The notes under the pieces: generated by a model
The model's input: only the letters and a program-made list of their open reading frames with translations
Databases searched by the model: none
Told to the model about the DNA's origin: nothing
Position numbers and translations under genes: made by a program
Source: Algoriphagus boritolerans DSM 17298 = JCM 18970
GTDB lineage: Bacteria; Bacteroidota; Bacteroidia; Cytophagales; Cyclobacteriaceae
DNA length: 64,000 nt
Reading direction: 5' to 3'
Assembly: GCF_900108085.1 (NCBI RefSeq)
Contig: NZ_FNVR01000013.1
Span: forward strand, 18,491 to 82,490
Shown: positions 8,801 to 17,454 of the stretch, in pieces
How the letters are laid out: each line of letters starts with the position of its first letter
How positions within the stretch are numbered: the first letter of the stretch is position 1

Positions 8801-10546
8801 TTAAATCCTTGCCTGATAGGTGTACAACTGATAATACCTTCCCTGCAAAGAGATAAGATCATCGTGCCTTCCCCTTTCTACGATTTTTCCCTGCTCAATA
8901 ACTAAGATCTGATCTGCCTGACGGATCGTACTCAGTCGGTGGGCAATGACAAAGGTAGTCCTGCCCTTCATCAATTCTTTCAAACTAGCCTGAATCAATG
9001 TTTCAGACTCGGTGTCCAGATTGGAAGTGGCCTCATCCAAAATCAAAATCCTGGGATCTGCCAAAATCGCCCTTGCAATGGCAATTCGCTGTCTTTGTCC
9101 TCCGGAAAGCTTCACTCCTCGCTCCCCTATCAAGGTATCGAGGCCGTGTTCAAACCTGTCCGAAAATTCCTGAACATGCGCGGCTTTTACCGCTTTTAGC
9201 AGTTCCTCCTCTGAAGCCTCCGGCCTCGGGAAAAGTATGTTTTCCCGAATTGTCCCTTCAAACAAAAAATCATCCTGAAGCACCACCCCCAACTTGGACC
9301 GGAAGGACTCCAACGTGATCGTTTGAAGATCAAGACCATCGAGAAGGATTCTCCCTGAGTCAGGATTCAGAAAAGTTGCCACCAGTCCGGCGATGGTGGT
9401 TTTCCCGGATCCGGAAGTACCCACCAAGGCAGTGACTGAACCTGCGGGCGCTTTGAAACTGATCGATTTGACCACTTCCTTTCCGGATTCATAAGCGAAA
9501 GAGACATCCTGAAACTCCACATCTCCGATAATGGAATCCAAATTGATCGTTCGCATGCGATCGTTAGCTTCCAGAGGCGTATTCATGATCTCTTCGGTTC
9601 GATCCAGTCCTGCAAAAGCTTCTGTCAGTTGGCTGCCGATATTGGACATCTGCACGATGGGAGCGATCATAAAACCCAAATACAGCGTAAATGCAAGGAA
9701 ATCCCCAAACGTCATCTTCCCTTCCATGATCATGTAGCCGCCTATCCCCATGATTCCTGCTGAGGCCAGGCCCAGCAAAAGCGCTCCCGCAGAGGTCACG
9801 AAACTGGTTGCCGTCAAGCTTGCCTTGACATTTAGAAACAATTCTTCCACTCCTTTTTCAAACGTTTTGATCTCTTGCGCTTCTGCATTGAAGCCCTTGA
9901 TCACCCGGATTCCTCCCAGGGTTTCGGTCAGTCTACCCGTGACTTGAGCGTTTATTTTTCCCCGCTCTCTGAAAATAGGCCTGATTTTGCCAAAGGCTTT
10001 GAGTGAAACCAAGCCAAAAACCAACACCGGTAGTAAGACATAGAGGGTCATCATCGGACTGATTCGAATCAACAGAAATAACGAAATCACCGCCGTGAGC
10101 ACGCCGCCGATCATTTGGGCAAATCCTGTTCCGACCAAATTCCTGACTCCTTCTACATCTGTCATGATGCGGGACACCAGTTCTCCGGTTTTGGCATTGT
10201 CAAAAAACCGAATGGGTAATTTGATGATGTGCCGCTGTACCTGAGACCGCAGCTTGGCAATCAAGTGCTGTGCCTCGACACTCAGTATTTGGGTGAGACT
10301 ATAGGAGGTAACGGACTGTACAATGATCGCCGCTACTACGGCAAGGATAAGCCACTTGAGCATATTCAGATCATTGCTCGGAATCACATCATCAATGAGG
10401 TATTTGCTGGCACCGGGCAGCACAAGACTGGCCAGTCGGCTGATGACAATAAGAAAAAGTCCTAAAAATAAATGATTTCTTCTGGGCCAGATGATGGTCT
10501 TAAATACCTGACCCATCGTGACTTTACGCATTGTTGCTTTTGCCAT
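8801..10546 (-). CDS. MsbA-like ABC exporter, fused permease and ATPase
   Basis: The N-terminal 310 residues form a six-helix ABC_membrane domain and the C-terminal part is a nucleotide-binding domain with Walker A GTSGSGKT (376-383), signature LSGGQ (480-484), Walker B ILILDE (500-505) and H-loop IAHRLST. At 581 residues it is a half-transporter expected to work as a homodimer. MsbA/BmrA-type proteins flip lipids such as lipid A core or expel hydrophobic compounds; the substrate here is not determined. It is downstream of terC on the same strand, with a hairpin between them. Confidence 0.93.
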   Translation of the reverse strand: MAKATMRKVTMGQVFKTIIWPRRNHLFLGLFLIVISRLASLVLPGASKYLIDDVIPSNDLNMLKWLILAVVAAIIVQSVTSYSLTQILSVEAQHLIAKLRSQVQRHIIKLPIRFFDNAKTGELVSRIMTDVEGVRNLVGTGFAQMIGGVLTAVISLFLLIRISPMMTLYVLLPVLVFGLVSLKAFGKIRPIFRERGKINAQVTGRLTETLGGIRVIKGFNAEAQEIKTFEKGVEELFLNVKASLTATSFVTSAGALLLGLASAGIMGIGGYMIMEGKMTFGDFLAFTLYLGFMIAPIVQMSNIGSQLTEAFAGLDRTEEIMNTPLEANDRMRTINLDSIIGDVEFQDVSFAYESGKEVVKSISFKAPAGSVTALVGTSGSGKTTIAGLVATFLNPDSGRILLDGLDLQTITLESFRSKLGVVLQDDFLFEGTIRENILFPRPEASEEELLKAVKAAHVQEFSDRFEHGLDTLIGERGVKLSGGQRQRIAIARAILADPRILILDEATSNLDTESETLIQASLKELMKGRTTFVIAHRLSTIRQADQILVIEQGKIVERGRHDDLISLQGRYYQLYTYQARI

Positions 10547-10569
10547 AGGTAGTTTAAACTGAAACGAGA

Positions 10570-10598
10570 AACCCCGAAATCTATTCCGGGGTTCATTT
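10570..10598. terminator. Hairpin between terC and the ABC exporter gene
   Basis: AACCCCG (10570-10576) pairs with CGGGGTT (10587-10593) around a ten-base loop. On the plus strand it is followed by CATTTTTT, on the minus strand by a poor T-run. The minus-strand genes on both sides would make it a leaky terminator or transcript-end stabiliser after terC. Confidence 0.5.
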
Positions 10599-10599
10599 T

Positions 10600-11346
10600 T
10601 TACTTTTCTTCGGTCATTCTTGGTTTGAGTTTGACTGGTTTGCTGGATTTTCCTTTCATTCTCAAATTGACCATCTCTACCGCTAATGAAAAGAAAACTG
10701 CAAAGTATATGTACCCTTTAGGTACCTCGAAGTGGAATCCTTCAAGCAACAGCATAAAGCCAATAAGAATCAAAAAGGACAAAGCCAGAATCTGCAAGGT
10801 CGGATGCTTATTGATAAAGGCGCTGATTTTGCCTGCAAAAGCCATCATTACCCCCAGGGAAATAACCACAGCAATGATCATGATAATCACCTCATCCACC
10901 AATCCTACAGCGGTGAGAATGGAATCAAAGGAGAAAATAATATCAAGGAAAACGATCTGTACCAACACCGAGCGAAGGCTTTTTGCGGCACTGACCTTGA
11001 TTTCCTCAGGTTCCCCCTCCATTTTATGATGAATTTCCAAAGTGGATTTAAAAAGCAGAAATAGACCTCCAACCAGCAAAATCAAATCTCTTCCACTAAA
11101 ATCATGATCAAGGATAGTAAATAGCGGTTGGGTGAATTTGATGATGTAGGAGATCCCCAGCAATAACGCTACTCTGAAAAAGAGGGCTAACATCAATCCC
11201 AAATTTCTGGCTTTGGCTTGCTGAGCCACGGGAAGTTTGTTGGAGACAATCGAGATAAAGATGATGTTGTCCACCCCAAGAACAATCTCCAGGAAAGTCA
11301 AAGTAAGCAAGGCAATCCAAGTGTCGGTTTGTAGAAATATTTCCAT
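10600..11346 (-). CDS. TerC family integral membrane protein
   Basis: About seven or eight membrane helices are visible, with the family hallmark acidic motifs EIVLGVDNIIF near the N-terminus and DIIFSFDSILTAVG in the middle, each carrying an Asp in a helix. TerC proteins are linked to metal (notably manganese) export and to tellurite resistance. The ATG at 11346 (MEIFLQTDTW) is preferred because the longer frame from 11385 would begin inside the terminator of the upstream gene. The product would be 248 residues. Confidence 0.9.
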   Translation of the reverse strand: MEIFLQTDTWIALLTLTFLEIVLGVDNIIFISIVSNKLPVAQQAKARNLGLMLALFFRVALLLGISYIIKFTQPLFTILDHDFSGRDLILLVGGLFLLFKSTLEIHHKMEGEPEEIKVSAAKSLRSVLVQIVFLDIIFSFDSILTAVGLVDEVIIMIIAVVISLGVMMAFAGKISAFINKHPTLQILALSFLILIGFMLLLEGFHFEVPKGYIYFAVFFSLAVEMVNLRMKGKSSKPVKLKPRMTEEK

Positions 11347-11368
11347 TTGAAGTTTTGTTTGAAAGCAA

Positions 11369-11402
11369 ATAAAAAAGCCTGTCAAAAATAAGACAGGCCT
11401 TA
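11369..11402 (-). terminator. Rho-independent terminator after the DUF1573 gene
   Basis: On the minus strand AAGGCCTGTC and GACAGGCTTTTTT form a strong stem with an eight-base AT-rich loop and a T-run. It lies about 20 bases beyond the stop of the DUF1573 gene and immediately before terC. Confidence 0.88.
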
Positions 11403-11422
11403 AGATTTTGAAACTTATCTAA

Positions 11423-11821
11423 TCAATTTGTCTTTGGCAGAATGTTGGAAATCAACGAGACTTTCTCAATCGGCTCAGTGGCATTGGAGTAGATTCTGAC
11501 CACAGAATTCTGCTTACCCATTTTTCCGGTAGAATTAAAAGAGACTTTGATCTCAGCAGATTTCCCCGGAGCCACAGGCTCTTTTGGCCAGCTTGGGACT
11601 GTACATCCGCAAGTAGCGGCTACATTTGAGATTACCAGGGGAACGGTCCCTTCGTTGGTGAGGATAAAGGTGTGTTCCACTTTGGCTCCCTGAACGATAT
11701 CACCAAAATCCACAGATTTCTCTTTGAATGTGATCACTGCTCCGGAAGCTGATTCTTGTGCATTTGCCTGAAATACGAGTGCAAAAGCAAACAGCATCAA
11801 TAGAAGTCCTAGTTTTTTCAT
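11423..11821 (-). CDS. Secreted DUF1573 protein
   Basis: The 132-residue product from the ATG at 11821 has a clear signal peptide (MKKLGLLLMLFAFALV...ANAQ) and one DUF1573 domain, an immunoglobulin-like beta-sandwich with the diagnostic block AATCGCTVPSWPKEPVAPG. These proteins are abundant in Bacteroidota periplasm and their function is unknown. The longer frame to 11872 would put 17 polar residues ahead of the signal peptide and is rejected. It has its own terminator, so it is probably a single-gene unit. Confidence 0.9.
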   Translation of the reverse strand: MKKLGLLLMLFAFALVFQANAQESASGAVITFKEKSVDFGDIVQGAKVEHTFILTNEGTVPLVISNVAATCGCTVPSWPKEPVAPGKSAEIKVSFNSTGKMGKQNSVVRIYSNATEPIEKVSLISNILPKTN

Positions 11822-11967
11822 GATTTTATTTGAATTTATCTGTAAAGGTTTCGATTTTTCAACACATATCAAAAGAACATGACATCATGCTATTTGATTC
11901 CAAAAGTGAAAATAACATGCCAATTTGAAAGTTCATAGCTGTTAATAATTGTGAACTTTGAAAAAAA

Positions 11968-13416
11968 CTAATCCATCGGCTGATCCGGTACTTTCATAAA
12001 AAAACCGGGAGAAAAGTTCACCAGATAAAGTTCCTCCGTTGCACGGGTGATCGCTGTGTACAGCCATCTGACAAAATCACGGTCTACCTGTTCGTCTTTC
12101 AGATAGCCCTGATCCACGAATACTGCCTTCCATTGTCCTCCCTGAGCCTTATGGCAAGTCAACGCATAGGCAAACTTGATCTGCAAGGCATTCAAGTAGG
12201 GATCTTTCCGGATCAATTCCATCCGCTCAGTCTTGTTTGCCACATCAGCATAATCCTGAGAAACCAAGTCATATAGGCTTCGGTATTGTTCTCTCGTGAG
12301 CGATGGACTTGAGGAATAAAGGGTATCCAAAATGACCTTGGCCTCGAAAAAGGGCTCTTCGGGATAATCCAACAACCTGAGCTCCAAGGTCGCAAACCTC
12401 AAGCCGTACATTTCTTCGAAATTTCGAATCTTCATCACTTCTACCATATCGCCATTGGCCAGAAAATTGACCTTTTCCGATTCCGCCATGTAGGTATAGT
12501 TGTTTTTGACGATCATCAACAAATCCCCACTATTGATCTCTTCCTCAAAAAAATGAATGACGCTTCGGATGTACAGATTGAACTGAACAGCGGCTTTGTT
12601 GGAACGAGTGACAATGGTCGTGTTTTCCGTACCGTATTTATTATACGCGTAGCGAAGCCCATCCTCCAGTCTCTCGGAGGTCATTTTAAAAATGTCCCGA
12701 AAAGCACTCGTCTGGATTTTCACTTTCGGCTCCTGCTGCAAAAGCTGATCTCTCAGTGCCGTGGCATTGAAGAGGATTCCGGACTCCAGACGCTGACGCA
12801 TTACCTCAGACAGCTCAATCTGATCAGCTTCCAATCTGTAGGTTCGCAACAAATATCCCGCATCGAGAGCTGGACTGTACTCACTTCCTACAGGAGGTAG
12901 CTGAGCCGTATCTCCAATCAGCAACAGCCGGTTATCCTTTCCCGAAAACACATACTGAACCAAGTCCCAAAGCAGGTTACCTGAGGTGCCTCCGTCATCA
13001 GCCAGCATCGAAGATTCATCCACGATGAAAACCGTGTCTTTGAAATAGTTCTTTTGAAGAATAAATCCTCCCCCCATCGTGCCGGGGTCGCCCTTTGGCT
13101 TATAGATGATTTTATGAATGGTATAGGCTCCTCTTCCTGAGTAATTACTCATCACTTTAGCTGCACGACCCGTCGGAGCCAGCAGAAGTGATCGCATGTC
13201 CACTTGGGGGAGAACCTTCACCAAGGCGGAAGTGAGGGAGGTTTTTCCTGTACCGGCATATCCTTTCAATACAAAGACAGGCTTCTCCTCAGCTTTTTTC
13301 AGTAGAAAAAAATCCATCCGCTTAAAAAATTCAGCCTGCCCAAAAGTTGGGGTAAAAGGAAAATATTTACCGAGTAGTACCGAAGGCTTAATTTCAGCCT
13401 GATTATCTTTACCCAT
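11968..13416 (-). CDS. RecD/UvrD-type superfamily 1 DNA helicase
   Basis: Walker A is in KGYAGTGKTSLTSAL, Walker B is VFIVDESSM, motif III-like residues are in LLIGDTAQLPPVGS, and the C-terminal UvrD_C_2 motifs are TCHKAQGGQW and YTAITRATEELYLV. The order and the 482-residue length fit RecD2-like AAA_30 helicases that act alone in Bacteroidota. A role in DNA repair or replication-fork processing is inferred. The ATG at 13416 is chosen because the longer frame from 13437 would run into the divergent Nudix gene, leaving 14 bases between the two starts. Confidence 0.92.
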   Translation of the reverse strand: MGKDNQAEIKPSVLLGKYFPFTPTFGQAEFFKRMDFFLLKKAEEKPVFVLKGYAGTGKTSLTSALVKVLPQVDMRSLLLAPTGRAAKVMSNYSGRGAYTIHKIIYKPKGDPGTMGGGFILQKNYFKDTVFIVDESSMLADDGGTSGNLLWDLVQYVFSGKDNRLLLIGDTAQLPPVGSEYSPALDAGYLLRTYRLEADQIELSEVMRQRLESGILFNATALRDQLLQQEPKVKIQTSAFRDIFKMTSERLEDGLRYAYNKYGTENTTIVTRSNKAAVQFNLYIRSVIHFFEEEINSGDLLMIVKNNYTYMAESEKVNFLANGDMVEVMKIRNFEEMYGLRFATLELRLLDYPEEPFFEAKVILDTLYSSSPSLTREQYRSLYDLVSQDYADVANKTERMELIRKDPYLNALQIKFAYALTCHKAQGGQWKAVFVDQGYLKDEQVDRDFVRWLYTAITRATEELYLVNFSPGFFMKVPDQPMD

Positions 13417-13430
13417 ACTCACGAATGTAA

Positions 13431-13940
13431 ATGTCAAAAGACGAAATCAGCAAGGAAATCGAAGCAAAATTTGGAAACCAACTCCGCACCCGGGTGAATG
13501 GAATCCTGATAGAGGACAATAAACTCCTGATGGTCAAACACCAAATGGGAAATGGCAGAATCCTCTGGTCTGTACCCGGCGGAGGAATGAACTACGGCAG
13601 CACCGCCAAGGACAACCTGAAACGGGAATACCTGGAGGAAACTTCGCTGGAAATAGAAGTGGGAAAGTATTTATTTGTCCACGAATACTTAAAGCCTCCA
13701 TTACACGCCATGGAGCATTTTTTTGAAGTAAAAAGGATAAACGGCAATGTAAAATTGGGAAAAGACCCCGAGCTTACAGGCACCAACCAAATCTTGCTCG
13801 AAATTGCATGGAAATCACTGGAAGAAATTAATTCCATTCCGAGTATCTCCCTTCATCAGGTCTTTTGGGGAATTAAATCTCTATCTGAGCTGGGATTGTG
13901 GAAAGGATATTTTAATTTTGAAAATATTTCCATAAAATAG
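13431..13940 (+). CDS. Nudix hydrolase with a variant Nudix box
   Basis: A 169-residue Nudix-fold protein. The helix carries the catalytic segment REYLEETSL, matching REUxEExGU except that the Gly is Ser, and the Glu expected seven residues before the Arg is Ser within GGMNYGSTAKD. The metal-binding glutamates of REUxEE are kept, so it may still hydrolyse a nucleoside diphosphate-linked compound. Substrate unknown. Divergent from the helicase gene and followed 49 bases later by an unknown membrane-anchored protein. Confidence 0.85.
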   Translation: MSKDEISKEIEAKFGNQLRTRVNGILIEDNKLLMVKHQMGNGRILWSVPGGGMNYGSTAKDNLKREYLEETSLEIEVGKYLFVHEYLKPPLHAMEHFFEVKRINGNVKLGKDPELTGTNQILLEIAWKSLEEINSIPSISLHQVFWGIKSLSELGLWKGYFNFENISIK

Positions 13941-13989
13941 CACGTTTTAAAAACCTCAACCTTAATCAGATTTCTAAATCTCAATCCAA

Positions 13990-14574
13990 ATGAATCTTAC
14001 AAAAATTCTCTCAGTTGTTTTCTTCGTTATTGCCATAGGACTTGGTTACCTACTCTGGAAAGGGGTAAATGACGTAGTGGAAGAAGAAAAAAGAATTGCT
14101 TTGCTGGAAGCTGCGACTATTGAAAAGCTGGAAATGCTTCGCGAAGCTCAACTGGCCTACCAAGCCGCAAACGGCAAATATGCAAGCTCTTGGGATTCAC
14201 TGAAGATGTTTATCGAAAACGGAACCATCTGGCTCGTTCAGCGTACTGAGACTACCAAACTTTTGGATTATGGAGCTGAAGAAACTACCATTACTTATGA
14301 CACGCTAGGGTCTGTTTCGGTTATGGATTCCTTATTTAACGAAAGAAAATTCCCTGACTTCAATATTGACCTATTGCCCATAGTACCAGGTACCGGTGGT
14401 AAGCAATTTGAGTTTTTCGCAGACAAAGTGGAAAAAACAGGGGGCTACATGGTCAACGTATTTGAAATCCGAGATCCTTCGCCGGTCAATCCTGAGCGCA
14501 GGGCAAATAACAATGAAAAGGCATTGAGAGTAGGTTCAAGGACTGACGCATCTACCGAAGGTAACTGGAAATAA
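13990..14574 (+). CDS. Unknown protein with N-terminal membrane anchor
   Basis: This 194-residue protein has one transmembrane segment (residues about 5-23) followed by a charged coiled-coil-like helix (EEEKRIALLEAATIEKLEML) and then REAQLAYQAANGKYASSWDSL, which resembles the region after the helix in pseudopilins. There is no prepilin peptidase motif, so it is not called a pilin. It sits just ahead of the DUF3822 and coaD genes on the same strand with short gaps (12 bases), so the three may be co-transcribed. Function unknown. Confidence 0.85.
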   Translation: MNLTKILSVVFFVIAIGLGYLLWKGVNDVVEEEKRIALLEAATIEKLEMLREAQLAYQAANGKYASSWDSLKMFIENGTIWLVQRTETTKLLDYGAEETTITYDTLGSVSVMDSLFNERKFPDFNIDLLPIVPGTGGKQFEFFADKVEKTGGYMVNVFEIRDPSPVNPERRANNNEKALRVGSRTDASTEGNWK

Positions 14575-14586
14575 TTCCTTTGGATT

Positions 14587-15405
14587 TTGGAAAACAACCT
14601 AAAGGTGTACAAAAGTGATAAGTTTGATGTGGTAGACACAGCGAGCTTATCACTTTTTCTTTACCCCCAATCGTTATTTATTTTTGCCAAGGATCAAAAT
14701 CTGGCAAATATCTGTGTACACTATTACTTTGATTTCACCATTGATCGGCTGGAAGGCCTCTTCAGTACGGATCAATTGTTGAGGCAAGATGTTCCCGTCA
14801 AGGTTTACTTCCATCAGACGGCGTTTAGTTTAGTTCCCGGAGTTCTTTATCAATCAGGAAAGGAAAACGAATACCTGCAATTCGCTCAGGAATTACCTGC
14901 CGAGCCGGAGTTTTTTGCTTCGCCACTGGACAGCACTAACTTACAAGTAGTCAGCTATATCCCCCACAGACTCAAAAAAAATCTGGATGCCAGATATTCG
15001 GAAGTCACACTCCATCATGGCAGTTGTTCGTTTCTGTCCTATTTATTCAAAGAGCGGTTCAATCTAATCGGGCAGGAAATCCTGGTGAATTATTTTGGTT
15101 CTCATATTTACATCGCAGCATTTACCGATCAGGAGCTCAGTCTGTTCAATATGTTTGAAATAGGCACAAAGGCGGATATTCTCAAGTATATTCTGATCGC
15201 CATGAATCAGTTGAAATTTGAACGAAATCACGTCAAGGTGAGCATCTATGGAGGTACTGAAGAAAGCGGGATCACTGTGGATTGGGGAAGTGATTATTTC
15301 CAAAACTTCAGACTGGAAACACCACATGCCAATCAAAATTACTCACATGGATTCAAGCATCTGAAGTCTGAAAATGTATTTGAAACCTTCTGGCAATACG
15401 ATTAA
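14587..15405 (+). CDS. DUF3822 family protein
   Basis: The 272-residue protein fits DUF3822, a Bacteroidota family of unknown function whose fold resembles actin/hexokinase-like ATPases (an ASKHA-like N-half is suggested for the family). Visible features are LSLFLYPQSLFIFAKD, LVPGVLYQ and a C-terminal strand GGTEESGI. The frame opens with TTG at 14587, 12 bases after the previous stop; no ATG fits. The stop is 2 bases before the coaD start. Its pairing with coaD is typical of the phylum, but its role is not known. Confidence 0.85.
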   Translation: MENNLKVYKSDKFDVVDTASLSLFLYPQSLFIFAKDQNLANICVHYYFDFTIDRLEGLFSTDQLLRQDVPVKVYFHQTAFSLVPGVLYQSGKENEYLQFAQELPAEPEFFASPLDSTNLQVVSYIPHRLKKNLDARYSEVTLHHGSCSFLSYLFKERFNLIGQEILVNYFGSHIYIAAFTDQELSLFNMFEIGTKADILKYILIAMNQLKFERNHVKVSIYGGTEESGITVDWGSDYFQNFRLETPHANQNYSHGFKHLKSENVFETFWQYD

Positions 15406-15407
15406 TT

Positions 15408-15863
15408 ATGAAAAAGATTGCTGTTTTTCCGGGTTCATTTGATCCATTTACGATGGGGCACCATGACATTGTTTTGCGGAGTCTTAATCTTTTTGACGAA
15501 GTGATTATCGGCATAGGGTACAATTCCACCAAGCAAAATCGGTATTTTGAAATCGACCAGATGGTGACCAAAATCAAGGGAGTCTATCAGGGCAATGATC
15601 GTGTCAAAGTAATCGTATACAATGAGTTAACCTCCACCCTTGCAAAAAAATACGAAGCCAGGTTTTTAATCCGCGGTTTAAGAAACACAACGGATTTTGA
15701 ATACGAAAACACCATCAGCCAAATGAACCGCTACCTCAATACTGAGCTGGAGACGGTCTTTTTGATCACTTCACCTCAATTTGCGGCTGTAAGTTCTACT
15801 GTAATCCGTGAAGTTCACCGATACGGTGGCGATGTGCGGGAGTTTCTCCCTTTCCCAATCTAA
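15408..15863 (+). CDS. coaD: Phosphopantetheine adenylyltransferase
   Basis: CoaD joins ATP and 4'-phosphopantetheine to give dephospho-CoA, the penultimate step of coenzyme A synthesis. The 151 residues begin with the nucleotidyltransferase motif FPGSFDPFTMGHHDIV (the HxGH-type site) and end with the conserved AVSSTVIREVHRYGGDV. RGLRNTTDFEYE is the substrate-binding block. The length is standard. It directly follows the DUF3822 gene (2-base gap), so translation is probably coupled. Confidence 0.97.
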   Translation: MKKIAVFPGSFDPFTMGHHDIVLRSLNLFDEVIIGIGYNSTKQNRYFEIDQMVTKIKGVYQGNDRVKVIVYNELTSTLAKKYEARFLIRGLRNTTDFEYENTISQMNRYLNTELETVFLITSPQFAAVSSTVIREVHRYGGDVREFLPFPI

Positions 15864-15877
15864 AAAAAGATTTTAAG

Positions 15878-16555
15878 CTAGATTTTAATGTGGTTTTTGA
15901 GATACTGCTTAAACAGGTATCGCATAGACGGATAGGAATTTATCAAGGCAGTCTTTGAATCAGCCTCGGACAGCCACAAAATTTCTTTTATCCCCTCCTC
16001 CTCCTGGGGTTTCATCCCGGTGTCATTGAGTGATTCCATCGCATACCAATAGGTTTTCTTCAAAATACTTTTCCTGTTTTGGGTATAGGTATGCCAGGTA
16101 TTACAGATATGCGGTCCGAGTTTTACTTTGACATTCGTTTCCTCTTCGACTTCTCTTTTGGCGCATTCTGTGGGAGTTTCTCCTTTATCAAGCTTCCCTT
16201 TTGGAAAATCCCACTTTCCCAATCTGAAAATCATCAGAATCTTATTCTTTTTTGAGACAATCCCACCTGCCGCTTTTATGATCATGAAGCGACTTTTGAT
16301 AAAAGCCTTCATCGCTTTTTTGTCTTTAGTCACCAGGGTGATCGAGTCAAGCTTTTTCATTTTCCGGGTCCGTAGCAAGTACAGGAGGCGAATGATGGTG
16401 TCATGGTTTGGCTCATGAAACAGAATATCCTCCTCCCAATCCATATCGGCCGGAATCTCCTCCAGATTTGAATAAATAAAATCGTAGGATTTTGCCGGAT
16501 CGAGTTCCTCGTAACTGATCAGTTCAACCGGCTTGTCATTGACAAAGATTTTCAT
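15878..16555 (-). CDS. Nudix hydrolase with an extra N-terminal domain
   Basis: Residues about 90-225 form a Nudix domain with the box GKLDKGETPTECAKREVEEE, which has the catalytic REVEEE glutamates and the leading Gly and Glu; the final Gly is Thr. The first 90 residues (MKIFVNDKPVELISYEELDP...) form a separate alpha/beta part seen in Bacteroidota homologues. KWDFPKGKLDKGE resembles diadenosine polyphosphate or NTP-cleaning enzymes, but the substrate is unassigned. It is convergent with coaD and divergent from pyrE. Confidence 0.9.
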   Translation of the reverse strand: MKIFVNDKPVELISYEELDPAKSYDFIYSNLEEIPADMDWEEDILFHEPNHDTIIRLLYLLRTRKMKKLDSITLVTKDKKAMKAFIKSRFMIIKAAGGIVSKKNKILMIFRLGKWDFPKGKLDKGETPTECAKREVEEETNVKVKLGPHICNTWHTYTQNRKSILKKTYWYAMESLNDTGMKPQEEEGIKEILWLSEADSKTALINSYPSMRYLFKQYLKNHIKI

Positions 16556-16650
16556 AGGTAAAAGTTGCTAAAAAAGGGATATGGTCAAAAATGCATAAAA
16601 AAATCAGGCAGTACAATTTAAAGGCAAATGATTCCATTAATTTTGACTAC

Positions 16651-17295
16651 ATGGAAATTCTAGATCAAAGCATCGCAGCCGAAGTTGCAGACAAACTCCT
16701 CGAAATTCAGGCCATTCGCCTACAACCGGATAAGCCTTTTACATGGGCATCAGGCTGGAAATCCCCGATTTATTGTGACAACAGACTCTCACTCTCTTTT
16801 CCGGAAGTGAGAAATATGATCAAAAATAAGCTCGTGGAAAGCGTTACCCATTTTTTTCAGAATGTAGAAGCCATAGCCGGCGTGGCTACTGCCGGTATTC
16901 CGCAAGGAGCACTGATCGCCAATGACCTCGGACTTCCATTCATCTATGTACGATCCAAGCCAAAAGGTCATGGCATGGAAAACATGATCGAGGGCAAAGT
17001 CACTCCCGGACAAAAAGTAGTGGTGGTCGAAGACTTAGTCTCAACGGGTGGAAGCTCGCTGAAAGCAGCAGAAGACTTAAAAAATGCAGGTTTCGAAGTC
17101 CTCGGTATGGTTGCTATATTTAGTTATGGTTTTGAGGTAGCCGCACAGAACTTTAAAAATGCGGGAATCAAATTGGTCTGCCTGAGTCACTATGATGCGC
17201 TGTTGCCAATTGCAGTCAAGCGCAACTACATCAGTTCAGAAATGCTGGATTCACTGTCAGAATGGAGAAAAGATCCAGGAAGCTGGGGGCAATAA
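16651..17295 (+). CDS. pyrE: Orotate phosphoribosyltransferase
   Basis: PyrE converts orotate and PRPP to orotidine monophosphate in pyrimidine synthesis. The PRPP loop VVVVEDLVSTGGSSLKAAE and the flexible loop RSKPKGHG are both present. The ATG at 16651 gives 214 residues, the family length; the longer frame from 16591 adds 20 residues with no match. A Bacteroidota-type -7 word TAATTTTG lies at 16638-16645 with TTTA 17 bases upstream, but that would leave almost no 5' leader, so its use is doubtful. Confidence 0.96.
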   Translation: MEILDQSIAAEVADKLLEIQAIRLQPDKPFTWASGWKSPIYCDNRLSLSFPEVRNMIKNKLVESVTHFFQNVEAIAGVATAGIPQGALIANDLGLPFIYVRSKPKGHGMENMIEGKVTPGQKVVVVEDLVSTGGSSLKAAEDLKNAGFEVLGMVAIFSYGFEVAAQNFKNAGIKLVCLSHYDALLPIAVKRNYISSEMLDSLSEWRKDPGSWGQ

Positions 17296-17300
17296 ATTTA

Positions 17301-17348
17301 GTCATCCTGAGTCTTAAATATCCTGCGAACATACAAAATGGAAATGAC
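17301..17348 (+). repeat. 48-bp repeat, copy 2 (other copy at 8251-8298)
   Basis: About 45 of 48 bases agree with 8251-8298 (GTCATCCTGAGTCTTAAATA at the start). A GCGGAGTCGAA word follows at about 17384. The repeat lies in the 159-base gap where pyrE and the amide-ligase operon converge. Confidence 0.7.
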
Positions 17349-17454
17349 TGTGGTTTAATGTAAAAGCAGGGATATTGTCACCTTTAGCGGAGTCGAAAGG
17401 TCCTCAAACTTCCAGACTCACGTCTGTAAGGTGCTCGGACTGACATGCCATTTT

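Noticed and set aside
13990..14574. Type IV pseudopilin.
   Set aside because: The N-terminal helix lacks the prepilin peptidase cleavage site and the gene has no secretion neighbours.
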